Shown here: positions 52,844-61,390 of the stretch, in pieces
Numbering within the stretch: the stretch's first letter is position 1
How the letters are laid out: each line of letters begins with the position of its first letter
Assembly (NCBI RefSeq): GCF_003013395.1
Contig: NZ_PXZM01000045.1
Span: forward strand, 62,001 to 126,000
DNA length: 64,000 bases
Reading direction: 5' to 3'
Origin: Brevibacillus fortis
GTDB taxonomy: Bacteria; Bacillota; Bacilli; Brevibacillales; Brevibacillaceae
The notes under the pieces: generated by a model
The model's database searches: none
The model's input: only the letters and a program-made list of their open reading frames with translations
Told to the model about the DNA's origin: nothing
Translations under genes and position numbers: made by a program

Positions 52844-54613
52844 ATGTCCGTCAATCATGTGGTGATAAGCTTGATCGTATCTTCCTGCACGATCGCACTT
52901 ATTTTCTTGATTCGAAAAGTATTTCGCTCACAGCTGTCGGCTAGATGGCAGTACAATTTGTGGTTTCTCTTGTTGGTCGCTTTGACGCCAGTTATTATCC
53001 CGAATTCCTTTTTTGATTTTGGAAATCTTTTTGTTTCAGGCATGAATCAGCGTAATGAAGCTGTCAGTTCTACGCTCGCTACACAGACTCCTGTGTTTGA
53101 AAATGCGAATTGGGTAAAGGATTTAACGTTGTCGGTAAGTCGCTATACACCGGACGCCTTCCCTACGATTTTGGTCAGCATATGGGTAGTCGGCATGATC
53201 GTTTGTGCTTTGATCACGTTATCAGCTTGGTTAAAAATCCAGCAGCTTAAGCGGACAGCAACTGTGATCACCAATCAAGAAATCATCGATTTGTTCGAAC
53301 AATGCAAGAAGGATGTCAAAATAACGCGGCACATCGTGCTAGCAGAATCTAAGCAAGTCAAATCTCCGATGACGTTTGGCGTTTTTACGACGTATGTTGT
53401 CCTTCCCAGTCATTTTGACGAATGGCTGTCGGTCAATGAAATGAAATACATCTTTTTGCATGAACTTATGCACAAAAAAAACCACGATATCGTCATGAAC
53501 TATGTGACCGTCGTGTATCAGCTATTGTATTGGTTTCATCCATTGGTTTGGCTGGCTTTTCGGGAAATGAGAGTGGACCGTGAAATTGCTTGTGATGTAG
53601 CTGTGCTGAACTTTTTGGATAAGCGAAATTATGCGGAATATGGTCATACCATCATTAAGTTTTTGGATAAAGAAAGTCGAGCCGGAAATGTCGTTTTGGC
53701 CAATCAGTTAAATGGTTCCAAGAAGGAAGTTAAAAAACGAATTGAGAAAATCGCATCCCATAAGACCGAATCAAAGCTGTTGCAGTTGAAAAGTACAGTC
53801 ATTTTTTCCATGATGGGCGTATTGGTTGCCAGTCAGGTTCTTGTTGGTTCCGCTTTAGCCGACGATCGCAGTCGCTATTATTTTCAAGATGACCGAACCA
53901 TTTACGAGGATTTAGACAACTATTTCCGTGGCTTTGAAGGTAGTTTTGTCTTATATGATTTGAAAGCCGATCAGTATCGGATTTACAACAAGGCAGGAAG
54001 TACACAACGAGTTTCACCGAACTCCACCTACAAGATTTTTCTTTCCTTGTTTGGTTTGGAGGCCGATGTGATTTCAAGCGAAGATTCCCTATTAAAATGG
54101 GATGGAATCCGCTATCCGTATGAACAGTGGAACCGGGATCAAGATCTATTTACAGCGATGAGATATTCCACGAACTGGTATTTTAATGAGGTAGATAAGA
54201 GCATCTCTCCGGATATGATTCAAGTTTTTCTGGAACAATTGAACTATGGGAATTACAATACATCTGGTGGAGTCGGCCAATATTGGATAGAATCTACCTT
54301 GAAGATTTCTCCGGTGGAGCAGGTACAATTATTAAAAGCGTTCTATACGAACCAGTTTGGTTTTCAAGAAAACAATATCCAGACGGTGAAAGATTCTATC
54401 CGGTTATCGGAAAAGGCAGGTTCGATTCTTTCCGGGAAAACAGGTACGGGCGCCGTAAATCAAAAAGATGTGAACGGTTGGTTTGTCGGGTATGTAGAGA
54501 ACGAGGAAGGCACCTACTTCTTTGCTACAAATATACAAAACGAAGATTACGCGAATGGACCTACAGCAGCAGAAATAACCTTGTCTATTTTGAAAGCGAA
54601 AGGTCTCTACTAG
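52844..54613 (+). CDS. blaR1: BlaR1-family beta-lactam sensor and signal transducer
   Basis: 589 residues. The membrane part (about 1-340) contains the M56 zinc protease motif FLHELMHKKNHD (about 205-216). The extracellular penicillin-binding domain (about 345-589) has S-x-x-K in PNSTYKIFLS, where acylation by beta-lactam occurs, and the KTG triad in LSGKTGTGAVN. Binding triggers cleavage of BlaI. AGGGAGGGAGACAGGTAGC precedes ATG. A half-dyad ATTACTTTGTAA about 20 bases upstream may be a weak BlaI site. blaI follows after 41 bases. Confidence 0.94.
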   Translation: MSVNHVVISLIVSSCTIALIFLIRKVFRSQLSARWQYNLWFLLLVALTPVIIPNSFFDFGNLFVSGMNQRNEAVSSTLATQTPVFENANWVKDLTLSVSRYTPDAFPTILVSIWVVGMIVCALITLSAWLKIQQLKRTATVITNQEIIDLFEQCKKDVKITRHIVLAESKQVKSPMTFGVFTTYVVLPSHFDEWLSVNEMKYIFLHELMHKKNHDIVMNYVTVVYQLLYWFHPLVWLAFREMRVDREIACDVAVLNFLDKRNYAEYGHTIIKFLDKESRAGNVVLANQLNGSKKEVKKRIEKIASHKTESKLLQLKSTVIFSMMGVLVASQVLVGSALADDRSRYYFQDDRTIYEDLDNYFRGFEGSFVLYDLKADQYRIYNKAGSTQRVSPNSTYKIFLSLFGLEADVISSEDSLLKWDGIRYPYEQWNRDQDLFTAMRYSTNWYFNEVDKSISPDMIQVFLEQLNYGNYNTSGGVGQYWIESTLKISPVEQVQLLKAFYTNQFGFQENNIQTVKDSIRLSEKAGSILSGKTGTGAVNQKDVNGWFVGYVENEEGTYFFATNIQNEDYANGPTAAEITLSILKAKGLY

Positions 54614-54654
54614 TCTTTGCTTTTTCCGTCATTATTAGAAAGGGGGAGACTTCA

Positions 54655-55053
54655 GTGTCTACATCCATGCCAAGTATTTCAGAGGCAGAATGGCGAGTCA
54701 TGAATGTGCTATGGGAAAAGTCGCCGCTGACGGCCAACGAAATTATTTCCTCCTTGCAAGGTCAAACGGATTGGAACCCAAAAACAGTACGCACTCTTTT
54801 GAATCGTTTGGTTCAAAAAAATGCCGTTGGAGTCAATCAAAACCAAAGAGTCTATACGTTTTATCCGATGTACTCGCAAAATGAATGCCAGCACGCCGAG
54901 GCACAGTCATTTCTGGAGCGGATTTACAGCGGGGCTCTAAAATCGATGCTGGTTCAGTTCATCCAGAAGGATTCTTTATCGGATGAGGAGATTCAGGAGC
55001 TGCGTTCCATATTGGATGCGAAACAATCATCGACTGATCATCCTAATAAATAG
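54655..55053 (+). CDS. blaI: BlaI/MecI/CopY-family repressor
   Basis: 132 residues from GTG 54655 after AAAGGGGGAGAC; the same frame is open much further upstream inside blaR1 but without a start signal. Winged helix (about 6-80: ISEAEWRVMNVLWEKSPLTA, WNPKTVRTLLNRLVQKNAV) and a C-terminal dimerisation helix. Represses bla and perhaps blaR1-blaI by binding TTAC-N4-GTAA dyads, three of which lie before the next gene. Confidence 0.94.
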   Translation: MSTSMPSISEAEWRVMNVLWEKSPLTANEIISSLQGQTDWNPKTVRTLLNRLVQKNAVGVNQNQRVYTFYPMYSQNECQHAEAQSFLERIYSGALKSMLVQFIQKDSLSDEEIQELRSILDAKQSSTDHPNK

Positions 55054-55057
55054 AGTG

Positions 55058-55125
55058 CGCCCTTTCAAGCTGACTTGGAAAAACCAGTAACGGTTATCCA
55101 GTTTTCTTGAAAGGGCGTCTTTTTT
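55058..55125 (+). terminator. Terminator after blaI
   Basis: CGCCCTTTCAAG (55058-55069) pairs perfectly with CTTGAAAGGGCG (55106-55117), then a T run. Confidence 0.85.
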
Positions 55126-55141
55126 AGCAGGAAAAAGGAGA

Positions 55142-55220
55142 TTGACACTGTTGGATTACGCGTGTAATATTATCGTGAAATCAATTGATTACAAATGTAG
55201 TACGATATTACGTGTGTAAT
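55142..55220 (+). promoter_or_regulatory. bla promoter with three BlaI operator dyads
   Basis: TTGACA (55142-55147), 17-base spacer, TAATAT (55165-55170). Dyads: ATTACGCGTGTAAT (55155-55168, overlapping the -10), ATTACAAATGTAGT (55188-55201) and ATTACGTGTGTAAT (55207-55220), all of the ATTAC-N4-GTAAT form known for BlaI. Confidence 0.85.
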
Positions 55221-55258
55221 ATAATGGTTATATCTTCCTAGAAAGAGGTTTGTCATCC

Positions 55259-56173
55259 ATGAAAGTTCATCAATCTAGACTGTTCGGATTTACAGTGAAA
55301 ACAATTTTTCTTACGCTTCTCACACTCACGGGTTGCTCTTCGGCAGAAGCACCCGTCGTAAAAACGGAAACGCCAGCATCTGCCATGGATCAAAAGTTCG
55401 CTGCGTTGGAAAACAAGTTTGATGTGAGACTTGGCGTATATGCGATCGACACCGACACCAATTTGGCAGTCGCTTATCGCGAGGATGAACGGTTCGCTTT
55501 TGCCTCTACATACAAGGCTTTAGCCGCAGGTGCAGTCTTGCATCAGAAATCGTTGGAAGAGCTCGACAAAGTGATCTCCTACACCAAGGACGATCTCGTT
55601 ACTTATTCACCCATCACAGAAAAACACGTAGCGACCGGGATGACTCTTCGCGAGGTTGCAGACGCCGCGGTTCGCTATAGTGACAATACGGCGGGAAATC
55701 TGTTGTTCAAAGAACTTGGCGGCCCTAAAGGCTTTGAATCGGCTCTGAGACAGATTGGTGATGATGTGACGACATCCGAGCGCTACGAGACGGAATTGAA
55801 TGAGGCTAAACCGGAAGATATTCGCGATACAAGCTCACCTAAAGCACTTGCAACGACTCTAAGAGCCTATACGGTAGGGGATGTGCTTTCGTCTGACAAG
55901 CAGACGATTATTACGGAGTGGCTGCAAGGCAACACGACGGGAGACAAGCTGATCCGTGCGGGCGTCCCCAAAGACTGGAAGGTCGGAGATAAGACGGGAG
56001 CGGCAAGCTACGGAACGCGAAATGATATGGGTATCATATGGCCACCGAATAAAAAGCCCATTGTCATTGCAGTGTTGTCTAGCAGGGATAAGCAGGACGC
56101 CACTTATGATGATGCGCTCATTGCTGAAGCTACCAAGGTTGCTGTCGACGCACTGACGGCTGCAAAACCGTGA
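55259..56173 (+). CDS. bla: Class A beta-lactamase, lipoprotein type
   Basis: 304 residues. Lipobox LTLTGC (Cys about 24) indicates a membrane-anchored precursor. Catalytic motifs are intact: STYK (S-x-x-K), YSDNTA (SDN), ETELNEA (ExxLN of the omega loop) and [10 protein letters not shown] (KTG). It hydrolyses penicillins; breadth against cephalosporins cannot be read here. It is expressed from an inducible promoter with BlaI sites. AGAAAGAGG precedes ATG 55259. Gene order blaR1-blaI-bla, all on one strand, is not the divergent order of staphylococci. Confidence 0.95.
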   Translation: MKVHQSRLFGFTVKTIFLTLLTLTGCSSAEAPVVKTETPASAMDQKFAALENKFDVRLGVYAIDTDTNLAVAYREDERFAFASTYKALAAGAVLHQKSLEELDKVISYTKDDLVTYSPITEKHVATGMTLREVADAAVRYSDNTAGNLLFKELGGPKGFESALRQIGDDVTTSERYETELNEAKPEDIRDTSSPKALATTLRAYTVGDVLSSDKQTIITEWLQGNTTGDKLIRAGVPKDWKVGDKTGAASYGTRNDMGIIWPPNKKPIVIAVLSSRDKQDATYDDALIAEATKVAVDALTAAKP

Positions 56174-56263
56174 TAGATCAGTAAACATACGAAACTTACT
56201 ACTTCACCAATGCTATTCCCTACAGGCAGGCTGGTATAGATCAACAAGTGAGGTGATCACTAG

Positions 56264-56947
56264 ATGATAGACAACGGTGCGTATTTACTCGTAAAAAAAG
56301 GGGACCCCAACCAATTTACCACGCGCAAATATCTCACAAAAGATCGCTGTACAATCGGGCGGAGGGGGACTAGTTTTCAACTGGACATTACATTTGCCAG
56401 TCCGTACATTTCGAGATTGCATGCAGCTTTTCAAAAGATCGGCAACGATTATAAGATTATCGATTTGGATAGCAAACATGGCACAGAGGTAAACGGGACG
56501 CCGATTTATCATTCCTCTCACATTCTTCGTCACGGCGATCAAATCAGCTTGTCAAAAGGGGTAGCAGAGCTCGTCTTTTTACGAGAGGTCAATAGACTGG
56601 AAGATACTGGGGAACTCCCTTTCACGCAGCCAAAGAGCGCTTCGCTTTTGCCAAGTTTGGAGATTCATCTGGAGAGAAGAGAAGTACGTTTCGACGGGGC
56701 TAGACTGCATTTGACCGGAAAAGATATGGATTTGCTGAAGCTTCTATACCAAAAAGCGAACCAAGCCGTTAGTTTTGAAGAAATTATGCTAACAGTTTGG
56801 CCAGAGCGAATGTTGCATGAGGGGAATGTCCCAGATGTCGGACGGGTGGAAGTCAATGCGCTTGTATATCGATTAAGGAAAAAGCTTAGGCACTACGGGC
56901 AGCAAATCAAGACGATTCCACGATATGGGTATCGCTTAGATGTTTGA
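56264..56947 (+). CDS. FHA-domain / OmpR-type winged-helix regulator
   Basis: 227 residues. N-terminal forkhead-associated domain (about 20-108): CTIGRRG, ISRLHAAFQ and the KHGTEVNG loop contain the G-R, S-x-x-H and T-N-G residues that bind phosphothreonine. The C-terminal domain (about 128-227) is a PhoB-type DNA-binding domain: LTGKDMDLLKLLYQKANQAV and DVGRVEVNALVYRLRKKL, ending in PRYGYRLDV. The fusion suggests gene control by a Ser/Thr kinase rather than a His kinase. GTGAGGTGATCACTAG precedes ATG. It follows bla by 90 bases; no kinase is nearby. Confidence 0.88.
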   Translation: MIDNGAYLLVKKGDPNQFTTRKYLTKDRCTIGRRGTSFQLDITFASPYISRLHAAFQKIGNDYKIIDLDSKHGTEVNGTPIYHSSHILRHGDQISLSKGVAELVFLREVNRLEDTGELPFTQPKSASLLPSLEIHLERREVRFDGARLHLTGKDMDLLKLLYQKANQAVSFEEIMLTVWPERMLHEGNVPDVGRVEVNALVYRLRKKLRHYGQQIKTIPRYGYRLDV

Positions 56948-56992
56948 AACAGGGCTCTTGAAATGACTCATACGAAAAGCCTTTTCAAAACA

Positions 56993-57033
56993 AACACCTT
57001 CTCAAGAAAAACATGAGAAGGTGTTTTCTTTTT
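56993..57033 (+). terminator. Terminator after the FHA regulator
   Basis: AACACCTTCTCA pairs with TGAGAAGGTGTT, then TTCTTTTTT. Confidence 0.85.
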
Positions 57034-57114
57034 TCTTCCAATCGACTAAACTTCTGATATAGGCCAGAAGTCATTGCTCTATTTCCTAATCATTCAGTCA
57101 TAGGAGTCCTTATT

Positions 57115-57762
57115 ATGAAAAAAATAGTAGGTATTGCCTTGATGGTCGCATTACTAGGCTTCAACGCCTATTTGTGGCCGACATTGATTCACGCGGTAAA
57201 AACAGATGGACGAACGGATACAAAAACAGCATCTGTCTCGCAAAAAGCAGGCACTGCAATGCCCGCCATGGATTTGGCTAATCAAGGTCTGCGCGCCGCT
57301 AACGTTTCCGCCTATCCGGTTGAAAAGCCAGTAGCAACGTCAGCACCGGCAACAACAGGGTCAACGCCAAAGCAGAATGAAGGAACGCCAAAAACAAAAG
57401 CGGTAGCAGCTGCTAAATCAAGCAAGCCGAAGAAGAACACGCAAAAGACGAAAACCGCAACAAAACCAGTCAAGAAACAGACTACACGTCCTCCGGTAAA
57501 TAACGTGCCAACGTATCCGGCCTGGGATGCTAACGGCATCTATGTCGTAGACGATGGAGGACCAGGCAGCAGTTGGGTGAGGTTGTCAGATGGTTCTTTG
57601 ATGCGTAAGAGCGACGGGACACGGACGTTTAACATGCCCTATGATAAGAATCCATTCACCGGAGAGATTAAGCCGACAGTGGAGCCGATGTCAGAAGCGG
57701 CGTATAAAATGTGGAAAGGTGATCAGGCCCAGCAGCCCAGCCCGTCACCTTTTGGACAATAA
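57115..57762 (+). CDS. Secreted or membrane-anchored protein with Lys/Thr/Pro-rich linker
   Basis: 215 residues. A signal or anchor helix (about 3-25) is followed by a low-complexity region rich in Ala, Thr, Pro and Lys (about 60-130), like a cell-wall spacer, and then a C-terminal part with Trp/Tyr/Gly (YPAWDANGIYVVDDGGPGSS, WVRLSDGSLMRKSDGT). I do not recognise the domain. It is monocistronic with a terminator. A cell-envelope role is inference. Confidence 0.7.
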   Translation: MKKIVGIALMVALLGFNAYLWPTLIHAVKTDGRTDTKTASVSQKAGTAMPAMDLANQGLRAANVSAYPVEKPVATSAPATTGSTPKQNEGTPKTKAVAAAKSSKPKKNTQKTKTATKPVKKQTTRPPVNNVPTYPAWDANGIYVVDDGGPGSSWVRLSDGSLMRKSDGTRTFNMPYDKNPFTGEIKPTVEPMSEAAYKMWKGDQAQQPSPSPFGQ

Positions 57763-57777
57763 TCGATCAGGAAAAGA

Positions 57778-57804
57778 TGCTCCAAGAAAAGGAGTATTTT
57801 TTTT
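57778..57804 (+). terminator. Terminator after the secreted protein gene
   Basis: TGCTCC, loop of A-rich bases, GGAGTA and eight T; short stem. Confidence 0.6.
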
Positions 57805-57808
57805 CGAT

Positions 57809-57848
57809 ATGTAGTCAAATTTGAATATAATAATGTATAGTACTTTGA
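57809..57848 (+). promoter_or_regulatory. Promoter and direct-repeat operator candidate of the MFS pump
   Basis: ATGTAGTCAAATTTGA (57809-57824) and ATGTATAGTACTTTGA (57833-57848) are imperfect direct repeats 24 bases apart, on both sides of a TATAAT (57826-57831). They may bind the PadR protein encoded after the pump. Confidence 0.35.
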
Positions 57849-57873
57849 TATGACCAGTCAGGAGGGTGAAGCA

Positions 57874-59397
57874 ATGATTGCAAGAGAAAGTAAAGTGAAT
57901 ATGGTGGTGGCGGGGCTTCTGCTTGGTCTCCTGATGGCTTCCATGGACAATACCATTGTTGCGACGGCGATGGCTACGATTGTCGGTGAGATGGGCGGCA
58001 TGGATAAGTTTGTTTGGGTGACATCAGCGTACATGGTCGCTACGATGGCGGGGATGCCGATCTTTGGTAAACTCTCCGATATGTATGGGCGAAAACGGTT
58101 TTACATATTTGGTCTCATTGTATTTTTGTTAGGCTCCATTTTATGCGGGACGGCAAACAGCATTGTGGAGTTGAGCATTTATCGAGCGATTCAAGGGATT
58201 GGCGGCGGAGCGTTGATGCCGATTGCCTTCACGATTATTTTTGATGTATTCCCGCCGGAGAAGCGCGGCAAGATGACGGGACTTTTCGGAGCTGTATTTG
58301 GTACGTCTAGCGTATTTGGACCTTTGCTAGGTGCGTATATTACCGAATATGTCAGCTGGCATTGGATCTTTTACATCAATGTACCGATTGGTGTGGTGTC
58401 CCTCTGGTTGATCTCGATGTATTACAAAGAGTCGCTGGAATACCGCAAGCAGAGCATTGACTGGTGGGGAGCGATTACGCTTGTCGGTGCAGTTGTGAGT
58501 CTGATGTTTGCACTGGAGCTGGGCGGCAATCAATACGCGTGGGATTCGATGCAGATTATTGGATTGTTCTCTTCCTTTTTCTTGTTGTTTGTGATTTTTC
58601 TATTTGTCGAGAAGCGGGCATCTGATCCGATTATATCGTTCTCCATGTTCAAGAAGCGGTTATTTGCCACGACAAATGCGGTTGCGCTGTTGTATGGGGC
58701 TGCTTTCATTATCGCTACGGTATACCTGCCGATTTTTATCCAAGGCGTATATGGCGGATCGGCGACGAATGCCGGATTACTGTTGACACCGATGATGCTC
58801 GGTTCGGTTGCTGGCAGCCAACTGGGCGGATTTCTGACGACGAAGACGAGCTTCCGCAATATTATGCTTTTGTCCGCAGTCTTTTTCATACCCGGTATTT
58901 TTCTTTTAAGTACGCTGACGCCTGATATTCCTCGTTCCATCGTTACGCTTTACATGGTGATTGCAGGGTTTGGCGTGGGCTTTTCTTTCTCCACCTTGGG
59001 GATTTCAGCGATTCATGGCTTTGATATGCGTCAAAGAGGATCGGCTAGTTCGACGAACTCTTTTTCCCGTTCATTGGGGATGACGTTGGGAATTACCGTG
59101 TTTGGGATCTTGCAGCGCAACTCGTTTGAAAACGGCATGTTCTCTGCCTTCGGGGGGCAAGGGATGACGAATGCCATTACGGACCCGCGAGCGATTTTGA
59201 CACCAGAAGCGCGCGAATCCATTCCGGCTCCTGTTTTGGATCAAATGATCGATATTCTCGCTTCTTCGATTGCGAATACGTTTATGTGGGCGCTTGTTCC
59301 TGCTGTTCTTGCTCTCGTGTGCATTTTGCTGATGGGAAATGATCGGGCGCTGGCGAAATCGCCTTCCGTACCGAAACCGAAATTGGAACGCGGGTAG
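57874..59397 (+). CDS. MFS multidrug transporter, DHA2 (EmrB/QacA) type
   Basis: 507 residues with 14 predicted helices. MASMDNTIVATAMATIVGEM (about 19-38) is the motif of 14-helix drug/proton antiporters, and GKLSDMYGRKRFYIFG gives the loop 2-3 motif. CAGGAGGGTGAAGCA fixes ATG 57874. It lies 12 bases before a PadR gene on the same strand, so it is likely an efflux pump controlled by that repressor. The substrate is not known. Confidence 0.92.
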   Translation: MIARESKVNMVVAGLLLGLLMASMDNTIVATAMATIVGEMGGMDKFVWVTSAYMVATMAGMPIFGKLSDMYGRKRFYIFGLIVFLLGSILCGTANSIVELSIYRAIQGIGGGALMPIAFTIIFDVFPPEKRGKMTGLFGAVFGTSSVFGPLLGAYITEYVSWHWIFYINVPIGVVSLWLISMYYKESLEYRKQSIDWWGAITLVGAVVSLMFALELGGNQYAWDSMQIIGLFSSFFLLFVIFLFVEKRASDPIISFSMFKKRLFATTNAVALLYGAAFIIATVYLPIFIQGVYGGSATNAGLLLTPMMLGSVAGSQLGGFLTTKTSFRNIMLLSAVFFIPGIFLLSTLTPDIPRSIVTLYMVIAGFGVGFSFSTLGISAIHGFDMRQRGSASSTNSFSRSLGMTLGITVFGILQRNSFENGMFSAFGGQGMTNAITDPRAILTPEARESIPAPVLDQMIDILASSIANTFMWALVPAVLALVCILLMGNDRALAKSPSVPKPKLERG

Positions 59398-59409
59398 AGG
59401 AGAATCGTC

Positions 59410-59937
59410 ATGAGTCTAAAATTGCTTGTTCTGGGATTGCTGATGGAAGGGGAGAAGCATCCCTACGAGGTTCAGCAGCAGGTGAAGGCCAGGGGAATGG
59501 ATTGTTACATGAAATACGCCAAAGGCTCACTCTACTATGCCTTCGACCAACTGGAAAAGAGCGGGATGATTGAGGTCAAAGAAGTCATTCGTGAGACTAG
59601 CCGCCCAGATAAGACGATGTATGGGATCACGCCAAAAGGCGAAGAGCATTTCCAACAGCTTCTCTTGGAAGAACTGCAAAAACCGACGCAGCTGACCAAT
59701 CCGATCTACGCGGCTCTTACTTTTGCTTCGTACGGTGATCCACAGAAAATGGATGAGGCCTTGGAAGTGAACATCCAGGAGGTAAGACGGTTAACTGGAT
59801 TATTGGAATCGATTCAGGAGCAAAAAAGAGAGAGACTTAGCTGGGGGGCACGAACCATTCTGATCGGTGCCATTGAGCATTTGCACGCAGAGATGCGCTG
59901 GATGGAACGCATCCGAGAAGAGGCGTGGGGCCGTTGA
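59410..59937 (+). CDS. PadR-family transcriptional regulator
   Basis: 175 residues. PadR winged helix (about 1-85): LLVLGLLMEGEKHPYEVQQQ, KYAKGSLYYAFDQLEKSGMI and SRPDKTMYGITPKGEEHF. The C-terminal helical part (about 95-170) is the dimerisation arm of the long PadR (AphA-like) form. Cotranscribed with the pump; GAGGAGAATCGTC before ATG. Probably an autoregulated repressor released by the pump substrate. Confidence 0.92.
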   Translation: MSLKLLVLGLLMEGEKHPYEVQQQVKARGMDCYMKYAKGSLYYAFDQLEKSGMIEVKEVIRETSRPDKTMYGITPKGEEHFQQLLLEELQKPTQLTNPIYAALTFASYGDPQKMDEALEVNIQEVRRLTGLLESIQEQKRERLSWGARTILIGAIEHLHAEMRWMERIREEAWGR

Positions 59938-60033
59938 TTTTGAATTTATTATGAACATTGGACTATTTTCATCATTATGATAGTTTTTCGTTTATAATAG
60001 TGGTAATTTCAATAGCAAGGATGGTACCCGCAC

Positions 60034-60324
60034 ATGATGAACTCTGCCCTCGGACGCTTCCGTCTCATCGGCCTAATCGAAGGGATCTCGTATTTGGTAC
60101 TTCTCGGGATTGCTATGCCGCTCAAGTATTTTTGGGATTATCCAGCCGCAGTAAAAATTGCTGGCTCGCTTCATGGATTGTTTTTTGTCCTGTATATTTT
60201 GGCATTGGCACATGTTACAATGACGAATAAGTGGTCCTTCATGAAAGTGATCGGGGCATTTATCGCTTCATTACTGCCATTCGGCAACTTTGTTCTGGAT
60301 GCACGTCTGAAAAAAGAGCAGTAA
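60034..60324 (+). CDS. DUF3817 small membrane protein
   Basis: 96 residues with three helices. FRLIGLIEGISYLVLLGIAM (about 9-28), the Lys in PLKYFWDYP and GSLHGLFFVLYILAL (about 44-58) are the DUF3817 signature. Function is unknown; family members in Bacillales are single genes. ATG at 60037 is an equal alternative start. A TATAAT at about 59994 may be its promoter. Confidence 0.85.
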   Translation: MMNSALGRFRLIGLIEGISYLVLLGIAMPLKYFWDYPAAVKIAGSLHGLFFVLYILALAHVTMTNKWSFMKVIGAFIASLLPFGNFVLDARLKKEQ

Positions 60325-60417
60325 GAATACATTTACACATGAGGTAAGGCAATTGAAGGCGGGTCATTGTACCCGTCTTTCGTACATATTCATAAGAGAA
60401 AAAATGGAGGGGACTGT

Positions 60418-60615
60418 GTGGAGACCAGAATTTTAGCAGGAATTCTTTTGTGGGACGAAAAGAGGCAATATGTTCTCGAAACCGTGATGGAGGACCGTTA
60501 CAAGCTGGTTCTGCCGCAGATTATCACACTTGCAATCACAGAAGAAAAGGTAGCGACGGATGAATTGAACGAACAATATGTCGGTCAAAATGTCATTGCG
60601 AGATGTTTTGTTTGA
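60418..60615 (+). CDS. Small hypothetical protein, possibly truncated
   Basis: 65 residues from GTG 60418 with GGAGGGG before it; the frame is open from 60367. A strand-rich start (TRILAGILLWDEKRQYVLET) and an acidic middle (ITEEKVATDELNEQY) are visible. After its stop, 60616-60716 holds another short frame (GVAKRGLMEEFARKLYEQNQ), as if an original longer gene had decayed. No family is recognised. Confidence 0.45.
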   Translation: METRILAGILLWDEKRQYVLETVMEDRYKLVLPQIITLAITEEKVATDELNEQYVGQNVIARCFV

Positions 60616-60791
60616 TTTGAACAGATAATTCGGAAAAAGGTGTGGCCAAGCGAGGATTGATGGAGGAGTTCGCGCGGAAATTGTACGAGCAAAACCAAAC
60701 TTTACCGCTGTTATAAAAATACCTTCAATTATATGATTATCACGATTACAAAATCATCATGATACCCGGTCTGGGTGGGGGTAGGAGAGCA

Positions 60792-61310
60792 ATGGGCTTG
60801 GCGTTTGTTTTGATCATCATCGGGATCAACATTTTGTACGTTTCGTTTTTTACGCTGCGACTACTGATGGTGATCAAGGGCTATCGGGTGTTGGCATCCC
60901 TGTTAGCGATGGTGGAAGTATTCGTGTATTTGAAAGGGTTGGAGATTGTTCTGGACAACCTGGACAATCCGATCAATCTCGCAGCCTACTGTATCGGTTG
61001 GGGAATGGGTGTATTCATCGGCAGCAAGATCGAGGAGTATTTGGCCTTGGGCTATGTCACGCTGCAAGTCGTAGTGGATTCCGTCGACTTGGAGGTTCCT
61101 GTGAAGCTGCGCGAACACGGCTTTGGAGTTACTTCCTGGGTAGCAGAGGGACGTGACGGACATCGTCTCATGATGCAAGTGTTGACGAAACGTAGCAACG
61201 AGAAAAAACTGTGGAACCTCATTCATGAGATTGCACCAAAAGCATTCGTGATCTCCTTTGAGCCGAAGCATTTGAAGGGCGGCTTCTGGGTGAACCGCCT
61301 GCGGGGATAA
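60792..61310 (+). CDS. UPF0316/DUF2179-type membrane protein (YebE-like)
   Basis: 172 residues. Three membrane helices (about 3-20, 28-48, 60-80) with INILYVSFFTLRLLMVIKGY and GWGMGVFIGSKIEEYLALGY, followed by a soluble DUF2179 domain (about 95-165) with GFGVTSWVAEGRDGHRLM. GTAGGAGAGCA before ATG 60792. DUF2179 proteins of Bacillales are thought to bind small ligands or nucleotides, but this is not established for YebE. Confidence 0.87.
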   Translation: MGLAFVLIIIGINILYVSFFTLRLLMVIKGYRVLASLLAMVEVFVYLKGLEIVLDNLDNPINLAAYCIGWGMGVFIGSKIEEYLALGYVTLQVVVDSVDLEVPVKLREHGFGVTSWVAEGRDGHRLMMQVLTKRSNEKKLWNLIHEIAPKAFVISFEPKHLKGGFWVNRLRG

Positions 61311-61338
61311 TCCCTTGTGACGATAACCAAAAAAAGCA

Positions 61339-61384
61339 GCCAGTCCTCTTTTGCGGATACAAAGCAAGAGAGGGCTGGCTTTTC
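61339..61384. terminator. Bidirectional terminator between convergent genes
   Basis: GCCAGTCCTCT pairs with AGAGGGCTGGC with one mismatch; TTTT on the right and AAAAAAA on the left. Confidence 0.8.
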
Positions 61385-61390
61385 GTATTG

